Source of the DNA: Congeria kusceri
Lineage: Eukaryota > Mollusca > Bivalvia > Myida > Dreissenidae
DNA: 64,000 nucleotides
Direction: 5' to 3'
Assembly (NCBI GenBank): GCA_027627225.1
Contig: CM051038.1
Span: forward strand, 45,160,843-45,224,842
Position numbers and translations under genes: made by a program. Within the stretch, counting starts at the first letter, position 1; every line of letters starts with the position of its first letter. Positions 11,950-23,000 of this stretch are shown piece by piece. The notes under the pieces are model-generated. The model was given only the letters and a program-made list of their open reading frames with translations. It searched no databases and was not told the DNA's origin.

Positions 11950-12480
11950 ATTCGGCCTTGACATTAATAATGAGATAACATTTTTACCCTAAACATAATA
12001 CAAGAGGGCCAAGATGATCGGTCACGTGGCTTCTCGGACCCCAGATTTTTCGGTCCCAACCTAGACAAGGCGACTTCTCGGACCCCAGAGTTTTTGAGCA
12101 CCATAAGAAAACTTCTCAAATTCCAAAATTAATGTGTGATTAATTCAATAATTAATAATATTTGTACCGTGAAAAAACCGATCGTGCCATGTTTTCACCA
12201 GTGATACATGAATAACCTAAATAATTTACGTTAACATCATTATTATATAAATGTGTCAGCCAATTTTAACAAATTAACAATGTGCGAAAATAATTGCGAG
12301 ACTTAATGAAAATTATTTTGTATCGGACGCGTATAGTAATTCAGATCTTAAGTAATATACCCTACCTTCATCTTGGAAGTTATCTATGCATAATACATAC
12401 GCATTTCGAAGTCATTTAATAATTTATACTGTGTATTCTAATGAAAAGCAATCTTCAGAGAACATTCAGCGCATTTGAAA
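11950..12480. repeat. Dispersed repeat A, forward copy
   Basis: From CCCTAAACATAATACAAGAG and CCAAGATGATCGG, through two short repeats of CTTCTCGGACCCCAGA, to ATGTTTTCACCAGTGATACA and AATTAACAATGTG. The same series is found reversed at about 19560-20100, including the paired 'GGGTCCGAGAAG' words. The copies are clearly diverged, with small indels. No coding potential; probably an old transposon family. Confidence 0.75.
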
Positions 12481-12512
12481 CAATGATGACTTCCATTTTT
12501 GATGACACAAAC

Positions 12513-13060
12513 AGTGGCGTAGCTAGGCCATTTTCGTGTTGTAGGCCTGGGCATAAGGTCAAGATACGAAGTTATAAGTTTGTTAAAGACATTTATGCGT
12601 AAACATTTATACATTTATATGACTATATGAATTATGCGGATATATGTGAAAGTATTAACCGATAAATATAAAACAACACGTTCTTGCTCTAACCTTCATC
12701 AAATTCATTTACTTTACAGGTCCTTCAAACAAAATAGTTATAAACAAATATACAAGTAGTGCGTATAACAAGGGCTTTAACTATATGCCTTCACGTACGT
12801 TGCTTAAAGTGGCTCACTGCAAGATAGTTTAAGGTTAAATTATATCTGTCATCACTTTTAATAGAACTCTATTTTACAATTTTTGATGGCCGCAAATGTA
12901 TTAATGAATATTTCAATGTCCATAGCTTTCTCCCTATGTATGTTCATCATTGCGAGGCTGGAAAGCCTGTCTGTAAATGGTTGATCGCAGGTACGTTTTC
13001 AGCCTCTTCATGCAGCGGAACGACCGCTCGCACGTTGCACGTTGGCGTTGTTTGATGTGA
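12513..13060 (-). pseudogene. hAT-type transposase C-terminal remnant
   Basis: On the minus strand near 13035-12870 the sequence encodes ERSFRCMKRLKTYLRST, then after a one-base slip TDRLSSLAMMNIHREKAMD. This resembles the hAT dimerisation region near the transposase C-terminus (CERSFS..RRLK..LRS..RL..LAL..IHR). The left end at 12513 begins CAGTGGCGTAGCTAGG, a terminus type I associate with hAT elements. That order, transposase end next to element end, fits the minus-strand reading. Only the last part of the gene is left, with a frameshift. Confidence 0.65.
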
Positions 13061-13496
13061 ATGTCCAATATTCAGTGTTATATATTTAAGAAACGTCATT
13101 AAACGTGTGAAATTTATAGCTGACTACATTCAAACACACACACATTCAAATCAAGAATTATATATATTAGTTATTTACCAAAGTGTAATTGTCTCCTTTT
13201 AAAGTGAATGTCATTAAATAACTCACACATGCTTATCGGTTGTATTTTTAAATGTACTATGCACTGTTTATTTTCTGGATTTTCTGTGCCAAATCTTTAT
13301 TGCTGTTGACGTCTTCATATATATATAATCTGAAATATTTAGAAAAAAACACACAATAATAGCATCCCCGAGCAAAGGTATATATACCCACTGTCTATAT
13401 TTTATCATTTTCACTGAACCTTGGTGCAGGTACTACGGTGTGGATTTATTTACTTAATAATTGGTAGTGAGCTAGAGCGGGTATGTTTTACTGAGT
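13061..13496. other. Non-coding stretch
   Basis: A short (CA)n-like run near 13134-13143 and nothing else recognisable. Confidence 0.4.
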
Positions 13497-13722
13497 ACTT
13501 TTTCGGAGTAGCTGTCTAAGATCACTTTTGACCTAGATGTATTGCGATAATATTATGCAGCGGGAAAATTGAAACCAATAGAACTGGGAAAATTATATAT
13601 TTTTAGGGAATGCAAACTTACAACAATGGTTTAATGTATACCAATAACTGTTGCATACTTTTGAGGATTAAAATTTACATAATTGTTTACGTAAGCGGTT
13701 AAAACTAAGTTATACACATATC
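13497..13722. repeat. Inverted repeat B, left arm, part 1
   Basis: Reverse complement of about 21345-21573. Shared words include AGCTGTCTAAGATCA, TTGACCTAGAT, TGGTTTAATGTATACCAA (21446 as TTGGTATACATTAAACCA) and AAGCGGTTAAAA. The arm is interrupted at 13722 by the LINE and resumes at 18871. Confidence 0.85.
13717..13722 (+). repeat. LINE C target site duplication, left
   Basis: CATATC, repeated at 18871-18876 on the other side of the element. Confidence 0.75.
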
Positions 13723-14090
13723 GTTGCGTTTTTTTGCGCTCTGTAAAAATTGTGAAATAAAGGCATTTTAAAGAAAATCAGTGCTAAGTAAGGTGGATAA
13801 ACTAGTGCTAAATGATATTAAGTGTCATCTAGAGTCAATAAGTGAAGACGTGATTATATGAAAGTGGTTTTGAAACAGATTTTTCAAAACAATAAGCAAG
13901 GCGCGATGACGAACAAAGGATCTTGTACTAGATATTGTCCGCATCATTTTGTGTTTGTGATAGTGGGAAAAGTGACTGGGATTATACGTGTGAACACAAA
14001 CGGAATGTCAGTTTGGGTTGTAGACTTGGTGTAGGTGTGTATTGATAAAGTGAGGGTAAAATGAGTGCAAATATGTTTTGTGGAGTATAA

Positions 14091-15114
14091 ATGCCTCGCA
14101 AGCGAAAAAATAGTTCACCTGGGACAGTTCAAGTACCGACACAAAAGAGAAAGGATACGCGTCGTTCAAAGGGCAAGATGGCGGACAATCGGAACTGTGT
14201 AAATATCGCAGGGACAGCGACATCCACACCTACTAACTTTATGCAGTCGCCTCAGATAAACGGGTCATTTTTTCAGGCAAGTCAATCTTCTAATGCAATG
14301 ACACCACAGCCATGTAATTTTAACAGTAGTCAATATTTGAACACGGTTTCACCGGGGTATGGACAATACAATATGCCGGCAACCCCCAATGTTATGTATT
14401 CTCAGCAAAATACAGATTTTACCGCAGTGCTAAATATGCTTTTGAGTAGGATGGACAATATGGACAAAAAACTAACAAAGTTAGAAAACATACAATCAAC
14501 AATAAATTCTCTAACAGTGAAATGTGAATGTATGGACAAAAAAGTTTCTCAAATTGAAAGTAAAATCTCAGAATTAGAACAAAGCCGCCAATTTGACAGC
14601 AACATGCTTGACAATTTAAAGAAGAAACAGAAGGAAATTGATTTGTTAGCTGGTCGACTGAACGAGCGTGAACATCTCATGCAACACGAAGTCACTGATC
14701 TCAAATGTCGTAGCATGCGGGATAATTTGCTATTCTACAAAATTCCCGAGGAAAAAGATGAGCAGTGTGAAAAGAAAATATTTGACTTTATTGAATCTAA
14801 ATTACGGATAGAAAAACGCTTCTAGAGACATTAAATTGCACCGAGCCCATAGAATAGGTCGTTATAACAGCACCAAAATTAGGCCTATAGTTGCAAAATT
14901 TGCATACTATCCGGATAGAGAACGAGTGCGAAAGGCGTCCAAGGAGCTCAAAGGGACCCCGTATGGAATCTCGGAACAATTCCCCAGGGAGGTGATGGAG
15001 ACTAGACAGAGGCTGATACCAGTCATGAAGAAAGCTAGGGAGGAGAATAAGGAGGCCTTCCTGAGGGTGGACAAACTTTTCATCGACGGCAGAGAGTACA
15101 AGCCGAATGCCTAG
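14091..15114 (+). pseudogene. LINE C ORF1 (L1-like RNA-binding protein), one frameshift
   Basis: Codes for the nucleic-acid chaperone that coats LINE RNA. It begins MPRKRKNSSPG, a basic N-terminus, followed by a Gln/Asn/Ser-rich stretch. A coiled coil follows (about residues 115-205, heptads in LTKLENIQSTINSL and ISELEQ), then an RRM-like segment (DLKCRSMRDNLLFYKIPEE) ending at a stop at 14823-14825. The continuation 14836-15114 lies in another frame: RAHRIGRY and VVAKF-type IVAKFAYYPDRE, then the C-terminal domain to a TAG at 15112-15114. The break is near an A5 run at 14812-14817; a single-base length change there would explain it. The layout matches L1 ORF1p/Transposase_22. Confidence 0.85.
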
Positions 15115-18100
15115 GAGGGATGTGTGAATGTTGTGAAATGTGTAACCTGGAACGTTGAGGGGCTAACAGTGGACAAGTGTTCATCACCGGAATTCGTGAA
15201 ATTACTCTCTCATTTTGACATAATATGTCTAACGGAAACATGGACAAATTCAAAATCCAATATTAAACTGTCTGGATTTAGTGATCCGATACATTCATAT
15301 AGACGTTATCAAAATAGGCGTGCGAAACGTGCAAGTGGTGGAATTATAGTGTATATTAGAGATAGTATACGAAACGGAGTATCAGTTGTTAAAAATGAAA
15401 TAGATTGTTTAGTATGGATTAAACTTGATAAACAATATTTTAATACGGACACTGACATGTATATTGGAGTAACATATATAGCACCCGAAAATTCTCCGGT
15501 TCACACTCTATTTGATGGGGATATTTTTATGATTATTGAATCGGATATTAATACATTGAGTGAACTAGGTTCGGTGTATGTAACGGGAGACACAAATTCA
15601 AGAATTGGCCGAAAGCAAGATTATATTGCGTATGATCGTTGTTTAAGTGATTTCGATTTTCTAGACATTGACCATCCTATGCCTAGGGCAACTTGTGATA
15701 TGAATTCAAACCGTTTCGGGGACGCAATGCTAGATTTATGTATGGCCACAAATCTTCGAGTCGTTAACGGTCGATTACATAACGATAAGAATATTGGTAG
15801 AACAACGTGTTTTACTCACAATGGTCAAAGTTTAGTTGACTATCTAATAACACGGTCGGCAAATTTTGAAAATACCGTGCACTTTGCAATACAAGATTTT
15901 AATGAATTTTCTAATCATGCACCCCTTGAATATAATTTAAAAACGGGTACAGCTAGCAAAAAATACACGCGAGGACCAAAAACATTTGTTAAATGGAATT
16001 CCATTCACCGTGAAGCTTTTATTTCTGAATTATCGATCGATATTGCAAATCTCGAGTTAAGTCTAATACGCGGGATAGAAAATAACTATGATACAGAGGA
16101 GCTAGCTACAATTTTCACCCATTATCTTACGTCTAAAGGTAATCCTTTTTTCGCACACACGATTAACTCCGATGCAAATAAATTCGATGCACACGATAAA
16201 AACAAACAAAAATGGTATAACGCGGAGTGCGAACGAAAACGTAAAGAATATAGGGATGCTTTAAACAATTACAATAAAAGTAACAACGAAAATAATCGCC
16301 AGTCAGTATTAGAAAAAAAGAAATCATACAAATATTATTGTCGTAAATGCAAGACAGATTTTAATCGAACGTTGGGACGCAAGATGGACAACATGAAATC
16401 TAAATCATCTAAAGAATTTTGGAAAATGTTCAAAAAAAGATCTCCGAATCCGAACGGAGAAACAATTGAATTAAATGAGTTCGTTGAACACTTTAAAAAC
16501 CTTGCTAAAAATGAAGGTATTATAAACAATGAAAATAGTATAAATTTTGTTCGCAATTTTGACAGTAACCACAACTCGGGCAGTTCTTACCCGGAGCTCG
16601 ATAGATACATATCATTTGACGAAATTGTTATGGCTACGAAACGATTGGGTAATAATAAGGCGTGTTCTTCGGACAATGTTATATACGAATATTTTAAAGA
16701 GAGTGTCCATGTAATAGGCCACGCATTGGAACTGTTATTTAATCATATTCTCAGGTCCGGGAAATTCCCACGCAGCTGGTCAACGGGCCTGATTATTCCT
16801 CTTTATAAAAAAGGCGATCCGTCATTACCAAACAACTATCGAGGCATAACCCTTGTGAGTTGTTTTGCCAAGCTATTTACTAGTATCCTAAACGAACGCT
16901 TACAAAATTGGGCTACTGCAAATGAAATTTTAACTGACGCGCAGTTCGGTTTCAAACCGGGCTATAGTACAGTCGACGCAATATTTGTCCTCCAATCATT
17001 GATTGAAAGTCATATAAATAATAAACAAAAACTATTTTGCTGTTTTGTCGATTATTTAAAGGCGTATGACTTGACGGATCGTATGTATCTCTGGTATAAG
17101 CTCATTCAGTCTGGTATCGATGGCAAATTATTGTCCGTATTTCGATCTTTATATAATCAGATTAAATTGGGTGTTAAACATATGAATAGTACCTCCGATT
17201 TTTTTGAATCCGAGATTGGTTTATTACAAGGAGAGATATGTTCGCCGATTATGTTTTCATTATTCTTAAACGACATTGAGTTGCACTTACAAGCTGATAT
17301 AAATGCGGGCATTACTATTGATCAGTTATCAATTTACCTTCTATTATTCGCCGACGACGCAGTATTAATCTCCGAATCCGCAGAGGGATTACAATCTTCA
17401 CTGAACAATTTGCAAGAGTATTGCCACAAGTGGAATATAACCGTAAATATCGACAAGACAAAAATTGTTATCTTTCATAAAGGCAGATTACAAAATGGAT
17501 ATAGTTGGGTGTATAACAATAATCCAATTGAAATCGTGAAAATTTTTAATTATCTAGGAGTAGTAATGTCAAGCAGCGGCGCTTATATACAAGCCACAAA
17601 TACTTTATCAGCCAAAGCGCTAAGGGCGATGAACTCCTTATTTACTGTTACGAAATCTTTGAATGTGCCTGTTAAAATCATGTTTAATCTGTTTGATGCC
17701 TATGTTGCCTCGATTCTTAATTATGGAAGCGAGGCGTGGGGATTTAGTAAGGCGGAAAATATTGAGCGAGTGCAACGCAAATTTTGTAAATGGCTTTTAA
17801 ATGTGAAAGCGTCTACAAACTCAAATGCTTTGTATGCCGAAGTAGGTAGATACCCGATGTATATATGTCGATATTTACGAATAGTTATATATTTCGTAAA
17901 ATTGTTTAATGAAAAATCGTCCAACTGTATTTTAAGCAATATTATTCGTAGACAGTGTAAAGAGGCATGTGATAACCCTCACTCCAAGTCATGGGCATCA
18001 AACGTTCGGAAACTTTTGCAAGAATCAGGTTTTAATGATGTTTGGTTATATCCTGAATCTGTTAATGTTAACAATTTTATTACAATTTTTCGCAATAGAT

Positions 18101-18539
18101 TACAAGATGTGTTCATTTCAAAATGGCGAAGTTATGCAAATGAAGTTCATCATTATTTCTTTATAAGGAATTGAAACCCATTTTCGAAAGATCCATGTAT
18201 TTAGATAAAATGGAAAATTCAAAATTTAGAAACATAATAGCAAAATTGAGATTGTCCTCGCATGTTCTTTTCATAGAAACTGGTAGGCACCAACACATTC
18301 CAAGACATGAGAGAATATGTAAATTGTGTACTCTGAATGAAATTGAAGACGAGTACCATTTTGTTCTAATATGTCCTTTATATGTCAATTTGAGAAATAC
18401 ACTTATACCTGACGTTTACAAAAGAAGACCAAGTATGTTTAAATTTTTACAATTACTGAATGAGACCAGAAAATCTGTATTGATACGTCTTGCAAATTTC
18501 TGTATTAAAGCCTTTAAACTTAGATCCGATAATATATAG
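15115..18539 (+). CDS. LINE C ORF2: APE endonuclease plus reverse transcriptase
   Basis: The open frame runs to 18174 (about 1016 codons). The endonuclease has WNVEG (Asn10), ETW (Glu38), GDTN (Asp156) and SNHAPL (His265). The reverse transcriptase has LYKKGDP..NNYRGITL, QFGFKPGYST, the palm VDYLKAYD (Asp643), LLQGEICSP and FADD (Asp744-745). After a slip near 18165 the reading continues at 18171-18539 with the zinc-knuckle-like CKLC..H..C end. All catalytic residues I can place are present. The ORF has no in-frame ATG before the endonuclease motifs. It is in the same frame as the ORF1 tail, separated only by the TAG at 15112. Codon 15124 (GTG) is merely a possible start. Confidence 0.9.
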
Positions 18540-18870
18540 ATTTATGAGAGTATACTTTTTGTTCCCAAATTGACTGTTTGTATAAATATCTTAAAGCATA
18601 AAATTTTTCCAATCAATTTTCAGATTTTAAAAACATTCACTAAACTTTGTTAAAACAGAGCGAGCCCTCTCATAAAATCCTGGCATTCTCACGCAGTCAT
18701 ATATTTGTAAAAAAGTCATAAATTGTAATTGCATGTTTGTACTTTCACATGTTCTTTTTTGTTATTATGACGCATGCGCAATTATGTTTGCCTAATGGCG
18801 TGTATGTATTTGACGATGAGCTGTATATGCTTTAGTCATAAATAAACTTTCTGTTCTGTTCTGTTCTGTT
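18540..18870 (+). other. LINE C 3' UTR and (TTCTG)n tail
   Basis: Non-coding, ending AAATAAACTTTCTGTTCTG with about four pentamer repeats. An AATAAA-like signal precedes the tail. Simple-repeat rather than poly(A) tails are known in several LINE clades. Confidence 0.75.
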
Positions 18871-19026
18871 CATATCTTCGACATACACTCTAGAAATGAA
18901 CATAATTATGAACAATTTTACTAACTGTGTGTCATGATCAGAATGTTATATTCATTCAAATAATGAAATAACCATTTTGTTTAGCCTACATAATCGGCGG
19001 GCTCTATAAATAGCAATTACAATGCT
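18871..19026. repeat. Inverted repeat B, left arm, part 2
   Basis: Continues the left arm after the LINE: TTCGACATACACTCTAGAA matches the complement of 21323-21345, then TTTTGTTTAGCCTA and CTCTATAAATA match the complement of 21220-21255. Interrupted at about 19026 by a MITE. Confidence 0.85.
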
Positions 19027-19277
19027 ACAATTCACGGGCACGACAGTCCGTCACAACGTACATTGTTGCCTGTTGAGCTTGCGTCAAGTCTGCCTGTCAA
19101 TAGTGTTAAAGTTTTTTGTGACAAGCACAACATATAAAGTGGTAAATTTCCGGTATTTTTGTCTGCTAACTAAACAAAAAAATATGAGCACACTTGAGGG
19201 AACTTATATTTCCTATTATTTTATTATTGTGTAAAAATAGTATTGTACGTTGTGACCGACTGTCGTGCCCGTGAATT
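19027..19277. repeat. MITE with 36-bp terminal inverted repeats
   Basis: Left end AATTCACGGGCACGACAGTC, right end GACTGTCGTGCCCGTGAATT (with one extra base pair shift); the inner words GTCACAACGTACA and TGTACGTTGTGAC also pair. The right arm of repeat B lacks this insertion (AACAATTGATTCTAGCGAG on the complement), which confirms it as a mobile insertion of about 250 bp with an AATT-like target. Confidence 0.85.
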
Positions 19278-19345
19278 AATTCTAGCGAGTGAACTCCAGC
19301 AGGAGAGTGAATCATTCTGAAAATAGCGCGCGGTAAAGCTGTGTT
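19278..19345. repeat. Inverted repeat B, left arm, part 3
   Basis: TTCTAGCGAGTGAACTC and AATCATTCTGAAAATAGCGC match the complement of 21160-21215. Similarity ends near 19345. Confidence 0.75.
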
Positions 19346-19559
19346 AAAAACAGCATCAAATAGCGTCCGGAGAAATCCTAAACCCAACAATTTCAATAAA
19401 TGGGCAACTCATATTTATAAACTTACTGTGTATGTTGATTTATAATATTATTTGAAATTTGGTTTTATTAAGTATTTATAATTGCACCTTTCTATCAACA
19501 TTCTCCAGTAGATGTTATTCAAGTTATAACAATGTTTAACATCTTATAAGTAAAATGTT
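19346..19559. other. Non-coding AT-rich stretch
   Basis: Nothing recognised. Confidence 0.4.
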
Positions 19560-20100
19560 GTGAAAGAAGTCTCGTAAATACGACGAGATGTTATTTATGT
19601 TACTTTGACATCATTTGCGTAGCATGAATACACTATGTGCAATACTGGTACACATGGTATATTATTTAACATTACTATGTACACTTATCTAATATAATAA
19701 TTTCCATTCGTTCCCGCTATTATTTTCTGACTATGTTAATTTGTTAAATTTTCCGGACAAATTCATGTATCAATTATATTTACGTAACTTACTAGTATTT
19801 AGGATGTTCATGTATCACTGGTGAAAACATGGGGCGTTTATGATCGGCCTATTTACGGTACATATATTAATAATGATTCTTAAATTAATTTTGGGGCCGA
19901 TACGTTTTCTAATGGTGTCCGATAAATCTAGTAATTGAGAAGTCTCCTTAGTAGGGACCGAAAAATCTGGGGTCCGAGAAGTCTCCTTAGTAGGGACCAA
20001 AAGATCTGGTGTCCGAGAAGTCCCATAACCGATCATCTTGGTCCTCTTGTATTATATTTAGGGCAAAATGACATCTCAATATTAAATTTCAACGCCGATT
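19560..20100. repeat. Dispersed repeat A, inverted copy
   Basis: Reverse-orientation partner of 11950-12480: GTATCACTGGTGAAAACAT at about 19813, three GTCCGAGAAGTC-type words, CGATCATCTTGGTCCTCTTG and TATTATATTTAGGGCAAAAT. Here the short internal unit (about 37 bp, TCCTTAGTAGGGACC) is repeated more often than in the forward copy. Confidence 0.75.
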
Positions 20101-20186
20101 GTCTCTTTTAAAGACATTTCTTGTTTGTATTGTACGAATATAAGGGAGTGAAGCGAGCGAAAAATAATAGCAAATTGCCGTTTTGT

Positions 20187-21003
20187 ATGGTGGCTAATTT
20201 CTGCCATATCGTTTTGGCGTGTTGGCGCCTTTGATGGGCGCCAAAACGACAACACGCCAGAACGACAAATACCTGATTTGTCGTATCGGCGCGCATATTT
20301 ATCGTTCTGGCGTGAGGGCGAGTTGGCGGCCTTCTAACGCGCCAACGCGCCACAACGATAAAATAAGGGCGACAATACGAAACATTTGTACGCGCCAGAA
20401 CGACAACACGATATATGTCTCGTTATGGAGGTCCTTATTTGGCGTGCTGGCGCCTCAAATTTGTCGTTCTGGCGTTCTGGCGGGTTTGAAGGGCGCCAAA
20501 TCGACAACACGCCAGAACGCCAAATAAGCGCGCCGACACGACAAATCAGGTATTTGTCGTTCTGGCGTGTTGTCGTTTTGGCGTGTTGGAGCGTTCCGCT
20601 AAGCATGCACGCCAAAACGAAAGGACGACAAATACCTTATTTCTCGTATCGGCGCGCTTTTTGTCGTTCTGGCGTGTCGGCGCGTTGGCGTCCTTCAAAC
20701 CAGTCAGAACACCAGAACGATAAATCCGAGGCGCCAACACGCCAAATAATGAGCACCAGAACGAGAGATTTATGTGTCTTGTTGTCGTTCTGGCGGGTAC
20801 AAACTTGTCGTATTGGCGCTCTTACTTTGTCGTTCTGGCGTGTTGGCGCGTTTGAAGGGCGCCAACACGCCGACACGCCCAAACGACAAGTACCTTTATT
20901 TGTCGTATCGGCGCGTATATTTGTCGTTCTGGCGTGTCGGCGTGTTGGCGCCCCTGAAAGGCGCCAACAGGCCAGAACGATATGGCAGAAATCAGCCACC
21001 ATA
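20187..21003. repeat. GC-rich foldback island with alternating inverted motifs
   Basis: Flanked by 30-bp-plus inverted ends, ATGGTGGCTAATTTCTGCCA at 20187 and TGGCAGAAATCAGCCACCAT ending at 21003. Inside, a core TTGTCGTTCTGGCG / CGCCAGAACGACAA recurs at least a dozen times in both orientations, with GGCGTGTTGGCGC between. GTTTTG lies just outside both ends, a possible target duplication. All six frames are partly open because of composition; no protein family is visible. It looks like a foldback-type DNA transposon or satellite. Confidence 0.8.
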
Positions 21004-21159
21004 GTTTTGCGATCCCAAGAAAGCTTAAATATTCAGATACTTACTTTAATAATCCGCCTATGTCTATTTATATTTGTGTCAAACGGCACATTTCGTAAAT
21101 GAAAATGTTGTATATTTAGATCGTCTTATAATAGATCTCTTAATAAGGAATTAAATCGT

Positions 21160-21573
21160 TCTACCCTGCGCTATTTTGAGAATGATCGTGAGTGTGTTGA
21201 ACTCGCTAGAATCAATTGTTATTTATAGAGCGTGCCGCTAGGCTAAACAAAACAGTGGATTAAATCTGAGAACGAATATAATATTCTGTTCTTGTCATAC
21301 AATTAGAAAATATGTTCATAAATATGTTCAGTTCTAGAGTGTATGTCGAAAATATGTTTATAACTTTATTTTAACCGCTTATGTAAACAATTTTGTACAT
21401 TGTAATCCACCAAAGTATGCAACAGTTGTTGGTATACATTAAACCATTGTGTAAGTTTGTATTCCCTTAAAATAGAGAATTTGCCAAATTCTACTGGCAT
21501 TCAATTTTTTTACGCTGCATAATTATCGCAAGAAATCTAGGTCAAAACTGATCTTAGACAGCTATGCGGAAAA
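21160..21573. repeat. Inverted repeat B, right arm (uninterrupted)
   Basis: About 414 bp that pairs with 13497-13722, 18871-19026 and 19278-19345 read on the other strand. It lacks both the LINE and the MITE, so it preserves the empty sites for both. Confidence 0.88.
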
Positions 21574-22109
21574 AAAACAACAACACTAAAATGTAAAAAA
21601 GTGTGTTTATTTTCATCGTTGCAAAACATCAATTTTATTGCTTTTTAACATGTCAAATTCATGTCAAATCAGTTCAGTCGTGTTGCGCATATACGAAAGC
21701 TCTCATATGGTGCGAACTGTTATTCTCTTATTGAATTTGCCACTAATATTCCAAACCTGTTACAAATTCGTCCGCTATCATTGTTGAGATGTTGCACCTA
21801 CTCATTTATGACTATTGTAATGTGAGTGTATCGTAAAAGAGCGGATGGAATGTTAGGATTTATTTATTTGGGACTACTGGCGGGAAATTTTCACAACATT
21901 TGATTGGGTATTGAGGAAGGTCAAACGTTGGGTTAAACAGCTTCGACGAAACAATATTTAAAAAAAAAAATATATCGGGGAAGTATTCTTGGTAATTAAC
22001 TACCTTCTTACTAATTACTCCTCAAATAATATTTAAACAAGAGATGTTTGTAAAACATGCATGCCACCCGACTTGCAGTCAAGTTGTGAATATGTGCAAT
22101 TGTTACGAG
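21574..22109. other. Non-coding AT-rich stretch
   Basis: Nothing recognised apart from a poly(A)-like run near 21960. Confidence 0.45.
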
Positions 22110-22850
22110 TTTTTTAAAATATGCAATCCCGAACGAGGTCTAGATATTTGGTATCTATGTATGAAGTTTCATTAACATATCTCGATGCGTTCTCAAGTTA
22201 TTGAGCGGAAACCGTTTTTCTATTTTAAGTAATGGTGACCTTGACTTTGATCCCATCGACCCCGTATGAAATCGAAAGAGAGGTCACAATATAAGGTATC
22301 TAAGTATGCAGTTATATTAAAATATATCGATGCGTTCTCAAGTTATTGTGCTGAAACCGTTTTTTTTTCTATTTTTAGTAACGGTGACCTTGACCTTGGT
22401 CCCACCCACCCCATATGCAATCCCAAACGAGGTCTCAATATAAGGTACCTATGTATGAAGTTTCATTAAAATATATCGGTGCGTTCTCAAGTTATTGAGC
22501 TGAGACCGTTTCTCTATTTTTAGTAACGGTGACCTTGACCTTAATCCCACCCACCCCATATGCAATCCAAAGCGAGATCTCAATATAAGGTATTTACGTA
22601 TAAAGTTTCATGAAAATATATCGATGCGTTATCAAGTTATTGAGCGGAGACCGTTTTTCTATTTTTAGTAACGGTGACCTTGACCTTGACTCTACCCACC
22701 CCATATGCAATCCCAAGCGAGGTCTCAATATAAGGTATCTTTGTATGAAGTTTCATTAGAATATCTCGATGCTTTCTCAAGTTATTGAGCGGAAACCGTT
22801 TCTCTATTTTTAGCAACGGTAACCTTGATCTTTGATCTGTTGACCTGAAC
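22110..22850. repeat. 145-bp tandem repeat, about five copies
   Basis: The anchor GGTGACCTTGACCTT recurs with GTGACC (or GTAACC) at 22235, 22384, 22529, 22674 and 22819, giving spacings of 149, 145, 145 and 145 bp. Each unit also has AATATAAGGTATCTATGTAT, ATGAAGTTTCATTA, TCAAGTTATTGAGC and CCGTTTTTCTATTTTTAG. The first and last copies are the most diverged. Non-coding. Confidence 0.93.
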
Positions 22851-23000
22851 ATGTATAGGCGTCTTCCATTCCTCCCAAGTAACCAGCATACCAGCTTTCC
22901 TGATCGTAGGTCAAAGCATTATCTATACCGACCATCCGACCGACCGGTGGACGGACAGGTGCAAAGCAATATACCCCCACTTCTTCGAAGGGGGGCGTAA
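22851..23000. repeat. Tail of the 145-bp repeat element
   Basis: Contains GACCATCCGACCGACCGG and GCAAAGCAATATACCCCC followed by TTCTTCGAAGGGGGG, a small hairpin. I recognise this ending as one that commonly closes such tandem elements in mollusc genomes; this is from memory only. Confidence 0.5.

Larger units (their letters stand above)
13723..18870 (+). mobile_element. LINE C, full-length two-ORF non-LTR retrotransposon
   Basis: A 5.15-kb element with a 368-bp 5' leader, ORF1, ORF2, a short 3' UTR and a (TTCTG)n tail just before 18870. It is flanked by CATATC at 13717-13722 and 18871-18876. The right arm of inverted repeat B (21160-21573) carries the uninterrupted site (ACATATTTTCGACATACA on the complement), so both element ends are fixed by comparison with an empty site. 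ORF1 has one frameshift and ORF2 one near its 3' end. ORF1 is L1-like; I leave the clade open. With two slips it is not autonomous as written, unless these are sequencing errors. Confidence 0.92.

Noticed and set aside
11686..11961. 91-codon plus-strand frame
   Set aside because: No domain or splice evidence, and it runs into dispersed repeat A.
20219..21102. Overlapping open frames on both strands in the GC-rich island
   Set aside because: All frames are open because of base composition and repeated motifs; no domain and conflicting strands.
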